From an uncultured Alphaproteobacteria bacterium (GTDB lineage Bacteria; Pseudomonadota; Alphaproteobacteria; GCA-2731375): DNA of 64,000 nt. Numbering within the stretch: the stretch's first letter is position 1; each line of letters starts with the position of its first letter. The notes under the pieces were generated by a model. That model searched no databases and was not told the DNA's origin. It saw only the letters and a program-made list of their open reading frames with translations. Made by a program: the position numbers and the translations under genes. Positions 50,166 to 59,181 of the stretch are shown piece by piece. Location of the stretch: positions 1,364,001 to 1,428,000 of the forward strand of contig CATOSZ010000001.1 in NCBI GenBank assembly GCA_951812805.1. Direction: 5' to 3'.

Positions 50166-51365
50166 GTGATCGGCGACTTCACGGCGGAACAGATCGCGCT
50201 TCGCGAACGCTGTCGCGAATTGGCGCAGGAGTTCGCGACGAGGGCCAACGAGCACGACCGCGACGCCAGTCATCCGCACGAGAACTACGCCATTCTGCGC
50301 GACGAGGGCTTCCATGCCCTGAACGTACCCGCGGCCAGGGGCGGGCGCGGCATCGACTTTCTCGCCCACACCTTGGCCTTCGAGGCGCTGGGCGCGGGCT
50401 GCCCTTCCACCGCGCTCGCCTACAATATGCACGCCTCCATGGTCGGCCCGCTGCTGGAAAGCGACGAGGTCGCGGAGGAGACCAAGGTCATGCTGGCCGA
50501 CCTGGTGGTGCGGGAGAAGGCGCTCATCGCCGGCAACTTCTCCGAGGCGAGCAGCACCTCGCTCATCGGTGAGCGGCACATCGCGACGCGGGCGACGCGC
50601 GACGCCGGGGGCTGGCGGGTCAACGGGCGGAAGATGTTCGCCTCCATGCTGCAGGCGGCCGACCATTGCTGCGTCATGACCTATCCCGACGACGCCAACG
50701 GGCGCTGGGCCGGCATGGTACTGCTGGTGCCGCGCGAGATCGCCGGCAAGACCGTGACCGAGAACTGGGATACCCTCGGCATGCGCGCGACGCGCAGCGA
50801 TTCGATGCTCCTGGAAGACTGCCTGATCCCGGCGGATCGGCTGCTCTGGCGCGGCGAGGACATGCGGCCCTTCCGCGAGGCCCATTCGAACTGGCTCTGG
50901 GGATCATATACCGCGGTCTATCTCGGCGTGGCGCAGGCCGCCTACGACGAGATCCGTCGCGTCGTACAGGATCGCCGCCCGCCCGGCTATTCCCAGTCGC
51001 TGGCCTATCATCCCGACGTCCGCCGCCACGTGGCGGAGATGAGCGCGACTCTGGAATCGGCCCGCCTGGTGACCTATCACTCGGCCTGGCTGCGCGACCG
51101 CGACGGGCCGACGGCGGAAGCGAACACCGCCCTCTTCCGCGCCAAATACGTCGTCGGCGAAGCGGTGGCCCGGATCACCCGGACGGCGCTGACCATGGGC
51201 GGCGCGCACGCGATCTTCAAAGGCGGCCGGCTGGAGCAGCTGTTCCGCGACGGGGCGCTCGGCCCGATCATGGCGCCCCAGGCCGACTTCAGCCTGCACA
51301 ACATCGCGCTGCACGAACTCGACCTCGACGAGGACGAGATCGTGCATCCGCTGAAGCCGGCCTGA
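50166..51365 (+). CDS. Acyl-CoA dehydrogenase family protein, 399 aa
   Basis: N-terminal helical domain FTAEQIALRERCRELAQEFATRANEHDRDASHPHENYAILRDEGFHALNVPAARGGRG; middle domain with GNFSEASSTSLIGERHIATRATRDAGGWRVNGRKMFASMLQAADHCCV; and MGGAHAIFKGGRLEQLFRDGALGPIMAPQADF at the C-terminus. The fold is ACAD. The catalytic Glu of classical members is not evident, so a related oxidase or hydroxylase is possible. The GTG at 50166 is preferred; a TTG 63 nt upstream would run through the inverted repeat. Followed by a 34-bp perfect inverted repeat. Confidence 0.82.
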   Translation: MIGDFTAEQIALRERCRELAQEFATRANEHDRDASHPHENYAILRDEGFHALNVPAARGGRGIDFLAHTLAFEALGAGCPSTALAYNMHASMVGPLLESDEVAEETKVMLADLVVREKALIAGNFSEASSTSLIGERHIATRATRDAGGWRVNGRKMFASMLQAADHCCVMTYPDDANGRWAGMVLLVPREIAGKTVTENWDTLGMRATRSDSMLLEDCLIPADRLLWRGEDMRPFREAHSNWLWGSYTAVYLGVAQAAYDEIRRVVQDRRPPGYSQSLAYHPDVRRHVAEMSATLESARLVTYHSAWLRDRDGPTAEANTALFRAKYVVGEAVARITRTALTMGGAHAIFKGGRLEQLFRDGALGPIMAPQADFSLHNIALHELDLDEDEIVHPLKPA

Positions 51366-51381
51366 GTCGCTTTGCTCGGTC

Positions 51382-51477
51382 GCCTGGCCGGCCCGCTCCC
51401 CCGGCCCAACCACCCGTGGAGTGTACCCTTGGGGTGCCCTGGGGGGTGGTTGGGCCGGGGGAGCGGGCCGGCCAGGC
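51382..51477. terminator. 34-bp perfect inverted repeat between convergent genes
   Basis: Positions 51382–51415 pair without a mismatch with 51444–51477, leaving a 28-nt loop. The arms are GC-rich (GCCTGGCCGGCCC at the outer left). It lies between two convergent genes, 16 nt past one stop and 24 nt before the other, so a bidirectional terminator is the simplest role. There is no T-run, and the perfect match over 34 bp is far longer than needed. Confidence 0.75.
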
Positions 51478-51501
51478 CGTTCGGCGCAAGCCGAAACCGA
51501 C

Positions 51502-53130
51502 CTACCGCATGCCGATGGCCTGGAGCAGCGGGTCGACCGGCTTGTCGTTGACGGTGATCTTGCCCTCCGCCGTCACTTCCAGGCGGAAGCGATAGCCGCC
51601 GGTTTCCTCCATCCGCTCGCCGAAGGCGGTCACCAGGGCGACCATGGCGTCGAAATCGGGCGGCGCGCCCATCTGCTTGGCGACGGCGACGATCTCGTCG
51701 AAGTTGCGAATGACGATGGCGCCGTCCCCCGTCGTCAACAGAGGCGAGGCCGGATCGATCCGCGCCTCGCCGTCGGCGGTCAGGCCGGCTGCCGGCCCCT
51801 CGATGGCGAAATCGCTGAGCGCCAGCGCCGATTGGTTGCGCATGAGCGGATAGACCGCGCGCAGGCCGCCGATCGCCGCCGCCGGATCCTCCTGGCTCGG
51901 CCCCTTGGTCAGGAAGTCGATGCCGACATCCCAGAGCTCGCCCAACGGCAGACGCTCCAGCGCCAGGGTAAAGCCCGCACGGTTCGGCAGAAGCTTCTCC
52001 ACCGGCGGCGGCAGCTGCCCCGGGGGCACCTGAAGCTGATCGATGGCGAAGCTGAGCGTGCCCTTGGCCTCGTCGCTTTCGACACCGTCGAGGCTGATCG
52101 CGACCTCGATCGCCTCGATCGCGCCGCCCGCCGCCGGCCCGGCGAAGAAGTTCTCGTCGGCGATCTTCAGGCCCTCGAAGCGATAGGACGCCCCGGCCGC
52201 GTCATAGACCCGGCGCAGCGGTTGCAGGCGCGGCCCCAGCATGGCCTGTACCTCGGGCAGATCCATGCGCTCGAGCCGTTCGAGCTTGGCCAGGAACTCG
52301 TGGTCTTCCGCCAGCTTGCGAAACGCGACATAAGCCGGAATGTCGAGGTTCTCGACATCGCCCGCGAGCTTGATGCGCGCGAGCGTGAAGAAGCCGACCG
52401 CGTTGATCGCCTCGATCTCCATCGTCGCCTCGAGGTTCATCACATCGTCGGAGAGGTCCTCGCTCGTGGTGACGGCGCGAATGGCGCCGATCTCGACCAT
52501 CGGCTGTCCCGGCACGCCGCCGGTGAGCGCGGCCAATTCGCCGTCGAGCGCGATGAAGTTGCCGACCCGGCGATCCCAGGTGCCGGCGATACGCTGGCTG
52601 CCGATCGCCACCTCGAAGGCCGCCTGGCCGCTGGCGTCGAGGACGACCAGTTTCTCGGGGACCGCCAGTTCGACGTCCATGCGATGCGGGCCGGTCGCCG
52701 CGAACTCGGCGGTCACGGTGCCGAGGACCAGGCGATCGCCGCCGAGGTCGACGGAAAGATCCGGCAAGGTCAGCCGGTAGCCGTCACCGGCGACATCGAG
52801 CGGCAGGTGGTGCGGCTCGGCGGCACCGATCGGCAGCTCACCGACCTGAAGAATGGGCAGGAGGCGAAGCTGGTCGAGCACTTCCGCCCGGACCTCGCCC
52901 GCCTCAGGGTGGGCGGCGACGAAGGCCTTGTCGGCGGCGATGCGCTTCTGTTGTTCCGCGACCTGGGCGGCGGTCGGGCCCGCGGGCGCTGCCGGTGCCG
53001 CCGCCGGCGCGGCCGTCGTCGACTTCGAGTCGCCGCTGGCCCAGGCCGGCAGGGCGAAGGCCACCGCGCCTGCGATGACAAGACCACGAAGCGCCGACCC
53101 GCTCCACCCCAAAATCCGTTTCCGTTGCAT
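51502..53130 (-). CDS. Periplasmic protein of unknown function, 542 aa
   Basis: The signal peptide is MQRKRILGWSGSALRGLVIAGAVAFALPAWASG. An Ala/Pro-rich linker (STTAAPAAAPAAPAGPTAAQ) follows, then a long, mostly beta-rich region with alternating hydrophobic residues (LDVAGDGYRLTLPDLSVDLGGDRLVLGTVTAEFAATGPHRMDVELAVPEKL), reminiscent of AsmA- or DUF945-type proteins. No catalytic motif. An IS1182 copy begins 41 nt upstream of the ATG and must have displaced the native promoter. Function not known. Confidence 0.7.
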   Translation of the reverse strand: MQRKRILGWSGSALRGLVIAGAVAFALPAWASGDSKSTTAAPAAAPAAPAGPTAAQVAEQQKRIAADKAFVAAHPEAGEVRAEVLDQLRLLPILQVGELPIGAAEPHHLPLDVAGDGYRLTLPDLSVDLGGDRLVLGTVTAEFAATGPHRMDVELAVPEKLVVLDASGQAAFEVAIGSQRIAGTWDRRVGNFIALDGELAALTGGVPGQPMVEIGAIRAVTTSEDLSDDVMNLEATMEIEAINAVGFFTLARIKLAGDVENLDIPAYVAFRKLAEDHEFLAKLERLERMDLPEVQAMLGPRLQPLRRVYDAAGASYRFEGLKIADENFFAGPAAGGAIEAIEVAISLDGVESDEAKGTLSFAIDQLQVPPGQLPPPVEKLLPNRAGFTLALERLPLGELWDVGIDFLTKGPSQEDPAAAIGGLRAVYPLMRNQSALALSDFAIEGPAAGLTADGEARIDPASPLLTTGDGAIVIRNFDEIVAVAKQMGAPPDFDAMVALVTAFGERMEETGGYRFRLEVTAEGKITVNDKPVDPLLQAIGMR

Positions 53131-53167
53131 CCGACACGCCTCCCCACACCATGGCTGTTTTACCTCC

Positions 53168-53171
53168 CTAG
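53168..53171. repeat. Left CTAG target duplication of IS1182 copy 1
   Basis: CTAG flanks the element on both sides (53168–53171 and 54716–54719), the usual palindromic 4-bp target of IS1182. Confidence 0.85.
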
Positions 53172-54715
53172 CAGCCTGTCGGACTTGAGCCGAGTTTCGA
53201 GATGAGATTCACTGTCACGGTCTGATTCTCTCCTGCGCGGTGATTTTGTGATGAGCAACTTTCGACAGGTTGACCGGGAGACCAGCTATCTTCTGCCGCC
53301 TTCGGTGGACGAATGGCTGCCTGATCGTCATCTGGCGCGCTTCGTGGTCGATGTGCTGGAGCAGCTGGATCTCTCTGCGTTCGTGAAGGCCTATCGTGGT
53401 TCGGGCTCGGCGGCGCATCACCCGAGCGTCCTGCTGGGCCTGCTGATCTACGGCTACGCGACGGGGGTGCATTCCAGCCGGAAGCTGGAGCGGGCGAGCT
53501 ATGATTCGGTGGCCTTCCGCTTCATCGCGGCAAACGACCACCCCGACCACGACACGATCGCCACGTTCCGCCGTCGCTTCCTGCCGCTGATCGAGGGGCT
53601 GTTCGTGCAGGTTCTGCTGCTGGCGCGGCAGGCCGGCATGCTGCAACTGGGCACGGTGGCGCTGGACGGGACGAAGATCCATGCCGACGCGAGCCGGCAC
53701 AGCGCTCTGTCGTGGCAGCGTGCGGGCGAGATCGAAGCCCGGCTGCGGGCCGAGGTGGCGGAGTTGATGGCGTTGGCGGAAGCGGCGGACCGGTCCGAGG
53801 TTCCCGACGGCATGAGCGTGCCGGAGGAGCTGGCACGGCGCGAGGACCGGCTGGCGGCGATCGCCGCGGCGAAGGCGGAGATCGAGGCGCGGGCGGCCGA
53901 GCGTCATGCGCGGGAGCAGGCGGAGTACGAAGAGAAGCTGGCAGCCCGCGAGGCGAAGGAAACGCGGACCGGCCGCAAGCCGGGCGGGCGGCCACCGAAG
54001 CCGCCGGAGCCGGGGCCACGGGCGAAGGACCAGGTCAACCTGACGGACCCGGACTCGCGCATCATGCCGGTGGCCGGCGGCGGCTTCGAGCAGTGCTACA
54101 ACGCCCAGGCTGCGGTGGCCGCCGGCAGCCTGCTGGTGGTCAGCGCCGACGTGGTGCAGGCGGCGAACGACAAGCAGCAGATCGAACCGACGCTCGAAGC
54201 ACTCGCCGGCCTGCCGGACGGGCTTGGCGAGGTCGAGACCCTGTTGGCGGACAGCGGCTACTTCAGCCAGGCCAACGTCGAGGCCTGCGGGGAAGCGGAG
54301 ATCGCGCCGCTGATCGCGCTCGGCCGGGAGCACCACCATCTTTCCTGGCGGGACCGCTTCGCCGAGGCGCCGCCAGCGCCCGAGGATCCGACGCCGCTCG
54401 AGGCGATGTGCCATCGCCTGGCCACACCCGAGGGCCGGGCGCTCTACGCGCTTCGCAAGCAGACGCCGGAGCCGGTGTTCGGCATCATCAAATCGGTGAT
54501 GGGCTTGCGTCAGTTCAGCCTGCGCGGCCTCGACAAGGCGAAGGGGGAATGGACCTTGGCCACGCTCTCCTGGAACATCAAGCGGATGTTCGTCCTCAGC
54601 CACGCCTGAACGGGCGGGCCAACCCGCGTTCGCAACTTCATGGGGGTAAATCCATGACATCGACGCCCGCCAAGCCAATCTTACCAATCCTTGCATGCCC
54701 GAGTCCGACAGGCTG
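53172..54715 (+). mobile_element. IS1182-family insertion sequence, copy 1, 1.54 kb
   Basis: Ends CAGCCTGTCGGACTTGAG and, inward from the right, CAGCCTGTCGGACTCGGG. Flanked by CTAG. A second copy in inverted orientation begins at 63048. Complete, with an intact transposase. It sits between the promoterless side of the periplasmic gene and the moxR gene. Confidence 0.95.
53251..54609 (+). CDS. IS1182-family transposase, 452 aa
   Basis: The DDE core has VALDGTKIHADASRH (first Asp), ETLLADSGYFSQANVEA (second Asp) and TPEPVFGIIKSVMGLRQFSLRGLDKAKGEW (Glu). Typical N-terminus RQVDRETSYLLPPSVDEWLPDRHLARFVVDVL and NHPDHDTIATFRRRF-like block. A charged coiled coil (LARREDRLAAIAAAKAEIEARAAERHAREQAEYEEKLAAREAKETR) lies between the first and second Asp. 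The ATG at 53251 is used; a GTG one codon earlier is possible. Confidence 0.95.
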   Translation: MSNFRQVDRETSYLLPPSVDEWLPDRHLARFVVDVLEQLDLSAFVKAYRGSGSAAHHPSVLLGLLIYGYATGVHSSRKLERASYDSVAFRFIAANDHPDHDTIATFRRRFLPLIEGLFVQVLLLARQAGMLQLGTVALDGTKIHADASRHSALSWQRAGEIEARLRAEVAELMALAEAADRSEVPDGMSVPEELARREDRLAAIAAAKAEIEARAAERHAREQAEYEEKLAAREAKETRTGRKPGGRPPKPPEPGPRAKDQVNLTDPDSRIMPVAGGGFEQCYNAQAAVAAGSLLVVSADVVQAANDKQQIEPTLEALAGLPDGLGEVETLLADSGYFSQANVEACGEAEIAPLIALGREHHHLSWRDRFAEAPPAPEDPTPLEAMCHRLATPEGRALYALRKQTPEPVFGIIKSVMGLRQFSLRGLDKAKGEWTLATLSWNIKRMFVLSHA

Positions 54716-54719
54716 CTAG
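54716..54719. repeat. Right CTAG target duplication of IS1182 copy 1
   Basis: Matches 53168–53171. Confidence 0.85.
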
Positions 54720-54854
54720 TATAGCACGGGGACTTTCGAGAGTTATGAGGGTATTTGGCCGGTGCGAAACTGGCCAAGCGACGCGCTGTGCGCTATTAGC
54801 AGCGCGCGGCCCGTTTCGGCCGTCCCGCCCCGCCGTCATCGAGGTACGTCGCCC

Positions 54855-55829
54855 ATGTCCGAGGAACGCAACGCCAAACTCGCCAGCGTCGAGGCGATCC
54901 GTGACGGCCTTGCCACGACCGATTACATCGCCTCGCGTGGAATCGGCACCGCCGTCTACGTCGCCGCCCAGCTGGTCAAGCCGATCCTGGTCGAAGGCCC
55001 CGCCGGCGTCGGCAAGACGGAGCTGGCGCTGACCACGGCGCGCTGGCTCGACCTGCCGCTCATTCGGATGCAGTGCTACGAGGGCCTGGACGAGGCCAAG
55101 GCGCTCTATGAATGGAAGTACGGCAAGCAGCTGCTCTACACCCAGATCCTGAAGGAGAAGCTGGGCGACGTCATCGCCGGCACCACGGGCCTGGAGGCCG
55201 CCGTCGACCGGCTGCGCGACCAGGCGGACGTCTTCTATTCGGAGGATTTCCTCGAGCCCCGGCCCCTGCTGAAGGCCCTGCGCCAGCCGGAAGGCGCCGT
55301 GCTGCTGATCGACGAAATCGACAAGTCGGACGAGGAGTTCGAGGCTTTCTTGCTGGAGATCCTCTCCGACTATCAGGTTTCTATCCCCGAAATCGGCACG
55401 GTCAAGGCGACGGTGCCGCCCTTCGTCTTTTTGACGTCCAACAACACGCGGGAGATGAGCGACGCCCTCAAGCGGCGCTGCCTGCATCTCTACATACCCT
55501 TCCCCGATGCGCGCACGGAAGAACGCATCGTCGCCCAGCGTCTGCCCGATATTCCCGAGCGGCTGAACCGCCAGCTGGTGCACTTCATCCAGGCCTTGCG
55601 CGAGGCGGACCTGAAGAAACTGCCGAGCCTGGCCGAGACCCTGGACTGGGCCCGGGTCCTCATGTTGCTGAACGCGGACCAGCTGGAGATCGAGATGGTG
55701 CGCGATACGCTCAACGTGCTGTTGAAATTCGAGAGCGACATCGAGCAGACCCAGGGCAGCCTGGTCGAAATGACCCGCAAGGCGGCGCGCGAGACCGAGG
55801 GCAGGCCGAGCCGTGCGGCCAACGCTTGA
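54855..55829 (+). CDS. MoxR-family AAA+ ATPase (CoxD-like), 324 aa
   Basis: Walker A GPAGVGKT at residues 48–55, Walker B VLLIDEIDKSD, sensor 1 VFLTSNNTREMSDALKRRCLHLYIPFPD, and Arg finger region RRCLHL. MoxR ATPases act as chaperones with a VWA partner to insert metals or cofactors, as CoxD does for CO dehydrogenase. The ATG at 54855 begins MSEERNAKLAS; an upstream in-frame start is weak. The 3' end overlaps the VWA gene by 17 nt, so the pair is coupled. No obvious target enzyme is adjacent. Confidence 0.92.
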   Translation: MSEERNAKLASVEAIRDGLATTDYIASRGIGTAVYVAAQLVKPILVEGPAGVGKTELALTTARWLDLPLIRMQCYEGLDEAKALYEWKYGKQLLYTQILKEKLGDVIAGTTGLEAAVDRLRDQADVFYSEDFLEPRPLLKALRQPEGAVLLIDEIDKSDEEFEAFLLEILSDYQVSIPEIGTVKATVPPFVFLTSNNTREMSDALKRRCLHLYIPFPDARTEERIVAQRLPDIPERLNRQLVHFIQALREADLKKLPSLAETLDWARVLMLLNADQLEIEMVRDTLNVLLKFESDIEQTQGSLVEMTRKAARETEGRPSRAANA

Positions 55830-57204
55830 ACGGTTTATCCGGGCGCTGCGCGTCTCGGACGTTCCCGTCTCCGTGCGCGAAGGGCTGGAGGCGCACGAAG
55901 TCGCCGACCTCGTCGGCTTCGCGGACCGCGATATCCTGAAGCACGCGCTGGCCGCCACCATGGCCAAGACCGAGGACGAGAAAGACCGCTTCGAGGAATG
56001 CTTCGAGCGCTTCTTCGCCCGCGACGAACTGGATTCCTCGGCCCTCGATGCCATCGCGGAGGGGGAGGACGGCGAGGGTGACGGTGAAGCCGACCCGGGC
56101 GAAGCGGAGGGCGAGACGGACGGCGCGCTCGCCCCGCTGCCGCTGGCCGACATGCTGCTGGCCGGCGACGGCCCGGCGATCGCCCAGGCCATGGAAGCGG
56201 CGGCCAACCAGGTCGGCGTCTCCGAGGTCCGCTTCGTCACGCAGCGCGGCGTCATGGCCCGGCGCCTGCTGGACGAGATGGGCCTGCGCGATCTCGAGCG
56301 CATGATTTGGGAGTTGCGCCGCCGCGCCGGCGAGGGCGACCGGGACCGGGCCGACCGGCTGGAGGCGGGGCGGCGCTATCTGCTGGACGAGGCGCGTGAT
56401 CTGGTCGCCCGCCAGGTCGAGCTGTTCGCCCGGCCGAACGCCGAGCGGCTGCGCGAGGAATTCCTCGCCGAGGCACGGCTCTCCAGCCTCGAATCCCGGG
56501 ATCTAGAACGCATGCAGCGGCTGGTGCGCAAGATCGCCAAGCGGCTCGCCGCCAAGCACACGCGACGCCGCCGCCATGCCCGGCGCGGCCGGCTCGACGT
56601 GCGCCGCACCATTCGCCGCAACATCGGCCACGACGGCGTGCCCTTCGATCTGGTCTGGCGGCACAAGAAGATCGACCGGCCCCGCGTGGTGGCGATCTGC
56701 GACGTCTCCCGCTCGGTCAGTGCCGCGGCGCGTTTCCTGCTGCTCTTCCTCTACAGCCTGAACGAGGTGCTGGCGGAAATCCGCGCCTTCGCCTTCTCCG
56801 ACCGCCTGGCGGAGGTGAGCCAAACCCTCGACGAGGCCGAAGCCGCCCAGGCCATCGACCTGGTGCTGGAGACGATCGGCTTCCGCCCGACCGACTATGG
56901 CCGGATGCTGGAGGATTTCGACGAGAATTTCCTGGATGCGGTCGACCGCCGCACCACGGTGATCATCCTCGGCGACGGCCGCTCCAACAACACCGCACCA
57001 CGCCAGGACCTGCTGGAGAAGATCTACCGCCGGGCCAAGCGGGTGATCTGGCTGAACCCGGAGCCAAAGCCCTTCTGGGGCACCGGCGATAGCGAAATGC
57101 CCCGCTATGTCCCCTATTGCCACCTCGCCCAGGTCTGCAACACGGTGAAACACCTGGAACGGGTCGTCGACGACCTGCTGGAACTGGCGGCCAAGGGCGC
57201 TTAG
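55813..57204 (+). CDS. VWA-containing CoxE-like protein, 463 aa
   Basis: CoxE/VWA family: N-terminal helices (LERFIRALRVSDVPVSVREGLEAHEVADLVGFADRDILKHALAATMAKTEDEKDRFEECFERFF), an acidic Glu/Gly/Asp stretch, an Arg-rich segment (KRLAAKHTRRRRHARRGRLDVRRTIRRNIGHDGVPFDL), then a VWA domain with the MIDAS-like VVAICDVSRSVSAAARFLLLFLYSL. It starts with GTG at 55813, overlapping moxR by 17 nt. The partner ATPase and this protein form the usual maturation pair. The stop is 1 nt from the convergent PhyH gene. Confidence 0.9.
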   Translation: MRPTLERFIRALRVSDVPVSVREGLEAHEVADLVGFADRDILKHALAATMAKTEDEKDRFEECFERFFARDELDSSALDAIAEGEDGEGDGEADPGEAEGETDGALAPLPLADMLLAGDGPAIAQAMEAAANQVGVSEVRFVTQRGVMARRLLDEMGLRDLERMIWELRRRAGEGDRDRADRLEAGRRYLLDEARDLVARQVELFARPNAERLREEFLAEARLSSLESRDLERMQRLVRKIAKRLAAKHTRRRRHARRGRLDVRRTIRRNIGHDGVPFDLVWRHKKIDRPRVVAICDVSRSVSAAARFLLLFLYSLNEVLAEIRAFAFSDRLAEVSQTLDEAEAAQAIDLVLETIGFRPTDYGRMLEDFDENFLDAVDRRTTVIILGDGRSNNTAPRQDLLEKIYRRAKRVIWLNPEPKPFWGTGDSEMPRYVPYCHLAQVCNTVKHLERVVDDLLELAAKGA

Positions 57205-57205
57205 A

Positions 57206-58177
57206 TCAGGCGCAACCCGGATCGTCTTCGGCCCAGCGCTGGAAGGTGGCCGGGGGATCGATGGTCAGCCGCCGCCGCGCGCCTGCCCAGAGGCCGGCCC
57301 ATTCGCCCGCATCGCGCAATTCACGCTCCGGTGCTGCCCGGCTGCGCGCGACGAAGCCCGGGAACCAGGGGCGGCCGGTCGGTTGGCCGATGGGGTTGTA
57401 GCGCAGGTCGACGCTCCAGCGGATCTCGTCCGAAAGGTTCGGAAGGGAAGCGTGCATGGTGAGCTTGTCGAGCAGCAACACATCACCCGCTTGCATTTCC
57501 AGCGCCAGCCGATCCTCGCCGACCAGCCTGTCCGGAATGGCCTGGCTGGAAAAGCTGGCGCGTGCGTTGTGGCAGTGCAGCGCCAGGCCGCGCTTGTGGC
57601 TGGTGGGCGCGACCAGCAGGCAGCCGTTCTCCTTGGTCGCGGGCGTGACGGCGATGAAGACCGTCAGCATCCGGGTCGCGTCCGCGGCTGGTATCACGGT
57701 GCCCTGGTCCTGGTGCCAGACCGTGGTGGCGATCTCGTTGGCGAGCCGGTCGTGGCCGTCGAAGGCGCGGGCCGGTGGCTTGATGCGGACGTGCTGGGTC
57801 GGATTGGAATAGATCTCGGGACCGATCATCGCCTCGACCAGGTCCAGCAGGCGGGGATCGCGCATGAGGGCGAAGACCGCCGGGCCGGCGTGCATCGGCG
57901 TCTCGGTCCCGACGCCGCGTTGCGGCAAGGTGATGTCGAGATACTTGTGCAGTTCGCCACCGCTCGCCCGCACCAGCCGGGCGACACGGTCGCCGAAGGA
58001 GAGGTCGGCGTGGGTGTCGTCGACCAGGCCACGGGCCGCGAGGTCCCGGGCGGCGGTCGCCAGCACGTCCTCGTACTCGGCCCTGAGTGCCGCGAAATCG
58101 ACCGCGGCATCGAAGAACCCGGGCAGCAGCAAATAGCCCTGGTGCGCGAAGCTCTCGTGCTGTGCCGTGGTCAACAT
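57206..58177 (-). CDS. Phytanoyl-CoA dioxygenase (PhyH) family protein, 323 aa
   Basis: An Fe(II)/2-oxoglutarate-dependent oxygenase. The Fe-binding His-x-Asp is in TTVWHQDQGTVIP; the second His is probably in LTMHASLPNLSDEIRWSVDLRYNP, with the Arg (IRWSVDLRY) binding 2-oxoglutarate. The first residues (LTTAQHESFAHQGYLLLPGFFD) are the typical PhyH start. It hydroxylates an unknown small molecule. It lies between CoxE (convergent) and an LLM flavin oxidoreductase (4-nt gap, same direction). Confidence 0.9.
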   Translation of the reverse strand: MLTTAQHESFAHQGYLLLPGFFDAAVDFAALRAEYEDVLATAARDLAARGLVDDTHADLSFGDRVARLVRASGGELHKYLDITLPQRGVGTETPMHAGPAVFALMRDPRLLDLVEAMIGPEIYSNPTQHVRIKPPARAFDGHDRLANEIATTVWHQDQGTVIPAADATRMLTVFIAVTPATKENGCLLVAPTSHKRGLALHCHNARASFSSQAIPDRLVGEDRLALEMQAGDVLLLDKLTMHASLPNLSDEIRWSVDLRYNPIGQPTGRPWFPGFVARSRAAPERELRDAGEWAGLWAGARRRLTIDPPATFQRWAEDDPGCA

Positions 58178-58181
58178 GGCT

Positions 58182-59015
58182 TCAGAGTGACGCCAGTTCG
58201 GGCGCGATGGCGCGCATGCGGGCCAGGTGCTCGTCGCCCTGCAGCCCGCCGCCGAGCGTGCGAATGCAGAGATGCGTCAGGCCGAGGTCGCGCCAACCGG
58301 CGACGCGGGCCTGCCATTCCTGTTCGCGCGGGCCGACCACGGCGACGCCCGCCTCGACGCCGAGGGCCGCGGGATCGCGCCCCGCCGCCACCGCGTGGCC
58401 ATGGATCTCGTCGCGCAGCGCGGGGAATTCCTCGGGCGCGCAGAGATTGAACCAGCCGTCCGCCCGGGTGCCGATCCGCCGGCGGATGCGGGATCCGGGC
58501 AAGGCGGCGGCGCCGATCCAGAGCGGGATCGGCCGCTGCACCGGAAGCGGATTGATGCCGGCGCCCTGGACCGTGTCGAAGCGGCCCTCGAAGTCGACGG
58601 TTTCCTCGCACCACAGGCGGCGCAGCAGATCGATCTGCTCTTCCGCCCGGGCGCCGCGGCTGGCGAACTCGACGCCGAGCGCGGCATACTCGCCGGCATC
58701 CTTGCCGACACCGATACCGAGCCGCAGCCGGCCGCCGGACAGGCAATCCAGCGTCGCCGCCTGTTTGGCCAGCAGCACCGTCTGGCGGGCCGGCAGGATG
58801 ACGACGGACGGGACCAGCTCGATGCGCTCGGTGACACCGGCGATCATCGCCATCAGGGTCATCGGCTCGTGCAGCGGCCCGCTGCCGGCGCGGATGATCT
58901 GTTCCGGCACCCGCAAATGGGTGAAACCGAGATCCTCCGCGGCGCGCGCGAAGGTCTTGATCGCCTGGATGTCGTCGCCCAGTTCGCGGACGGGAAGGGA
59001 TATGCCGATGCGCAT
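58182..59015 (-). CDS. LLM-class (luciferase-like) F420/FMN-dependent oxidoreductase, 277 aa
   Basis: A luciferase-like TIM barrel: MRIGISLPVRELGDDIQAIKTFARAAEDLGFTHLRVPEQII, VSVVILPARQTVLLAKQAATLDCLSGGRLRLGIGVG and PIPLWIGAAALPGSRIRRRIGTRADGWFNL. This matches the TIGR03619-like subgroup often annotated as F420-dependent. It ends 4 nt before the PhyH gene begins, same strand, so they form an operon. The substrate is not known. A second luciferase-like enzyme lies 2.7 kb away on the other strand. Confidence 0.88.
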   Translation of the reverse strand: MRIGISLPVRELGDDIQAIKTFARAAEDLGFTHLRVPEQIIRAGSGPLHEPMTLMAMIAGVTERIELVPSVVILPARQTVLLAKQAATLDCLSGGRLRLGIGVGKDAGEYAALGVEFASRGARAEEQIDLLRRLWCEETVDFEGRFDTVQGAGINPLPVQRPIPLWIGAAALPGSRIRRRIGTRADGWFNLCAPEEFPALRDEIHGHAVAAGRDPAALGVEAGVAVVGPREQEWQARVAGWRDLGLTHLCIRTLGGGLQGDEHLARMRAIAPELASL

Positions 59016-59124
59016 GGGCGAACCTCCTGATCACGGATGCCACCAATCCTAGAGCATGCCCGCCCGATCACGAAAGAGCGCCGGCGCGGTCAAAATCTTG
59101 CCTCAAAGCCCGCTCATCCTTCAT

Positions 59125-59150
59125 GATCACCGCCACCACGAGCGGTGATC
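59125..59150. promoter_or_regulatory. 9-bp inverted repeat upstream of rodZ
   Basis: GATCACCGC (59125–59133) pairs perfectly with GCGGTGATC (59142–59150) around 8 nt, 32 nt before the rodZ ATG in a 166-bp divergent spacer. It could be an operator or a 5' UTR stem. Confidence 0.55.
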
Positions 59151-59181
59151 GCGACAATCCATCGGATGGGGTGGCGCCGGC

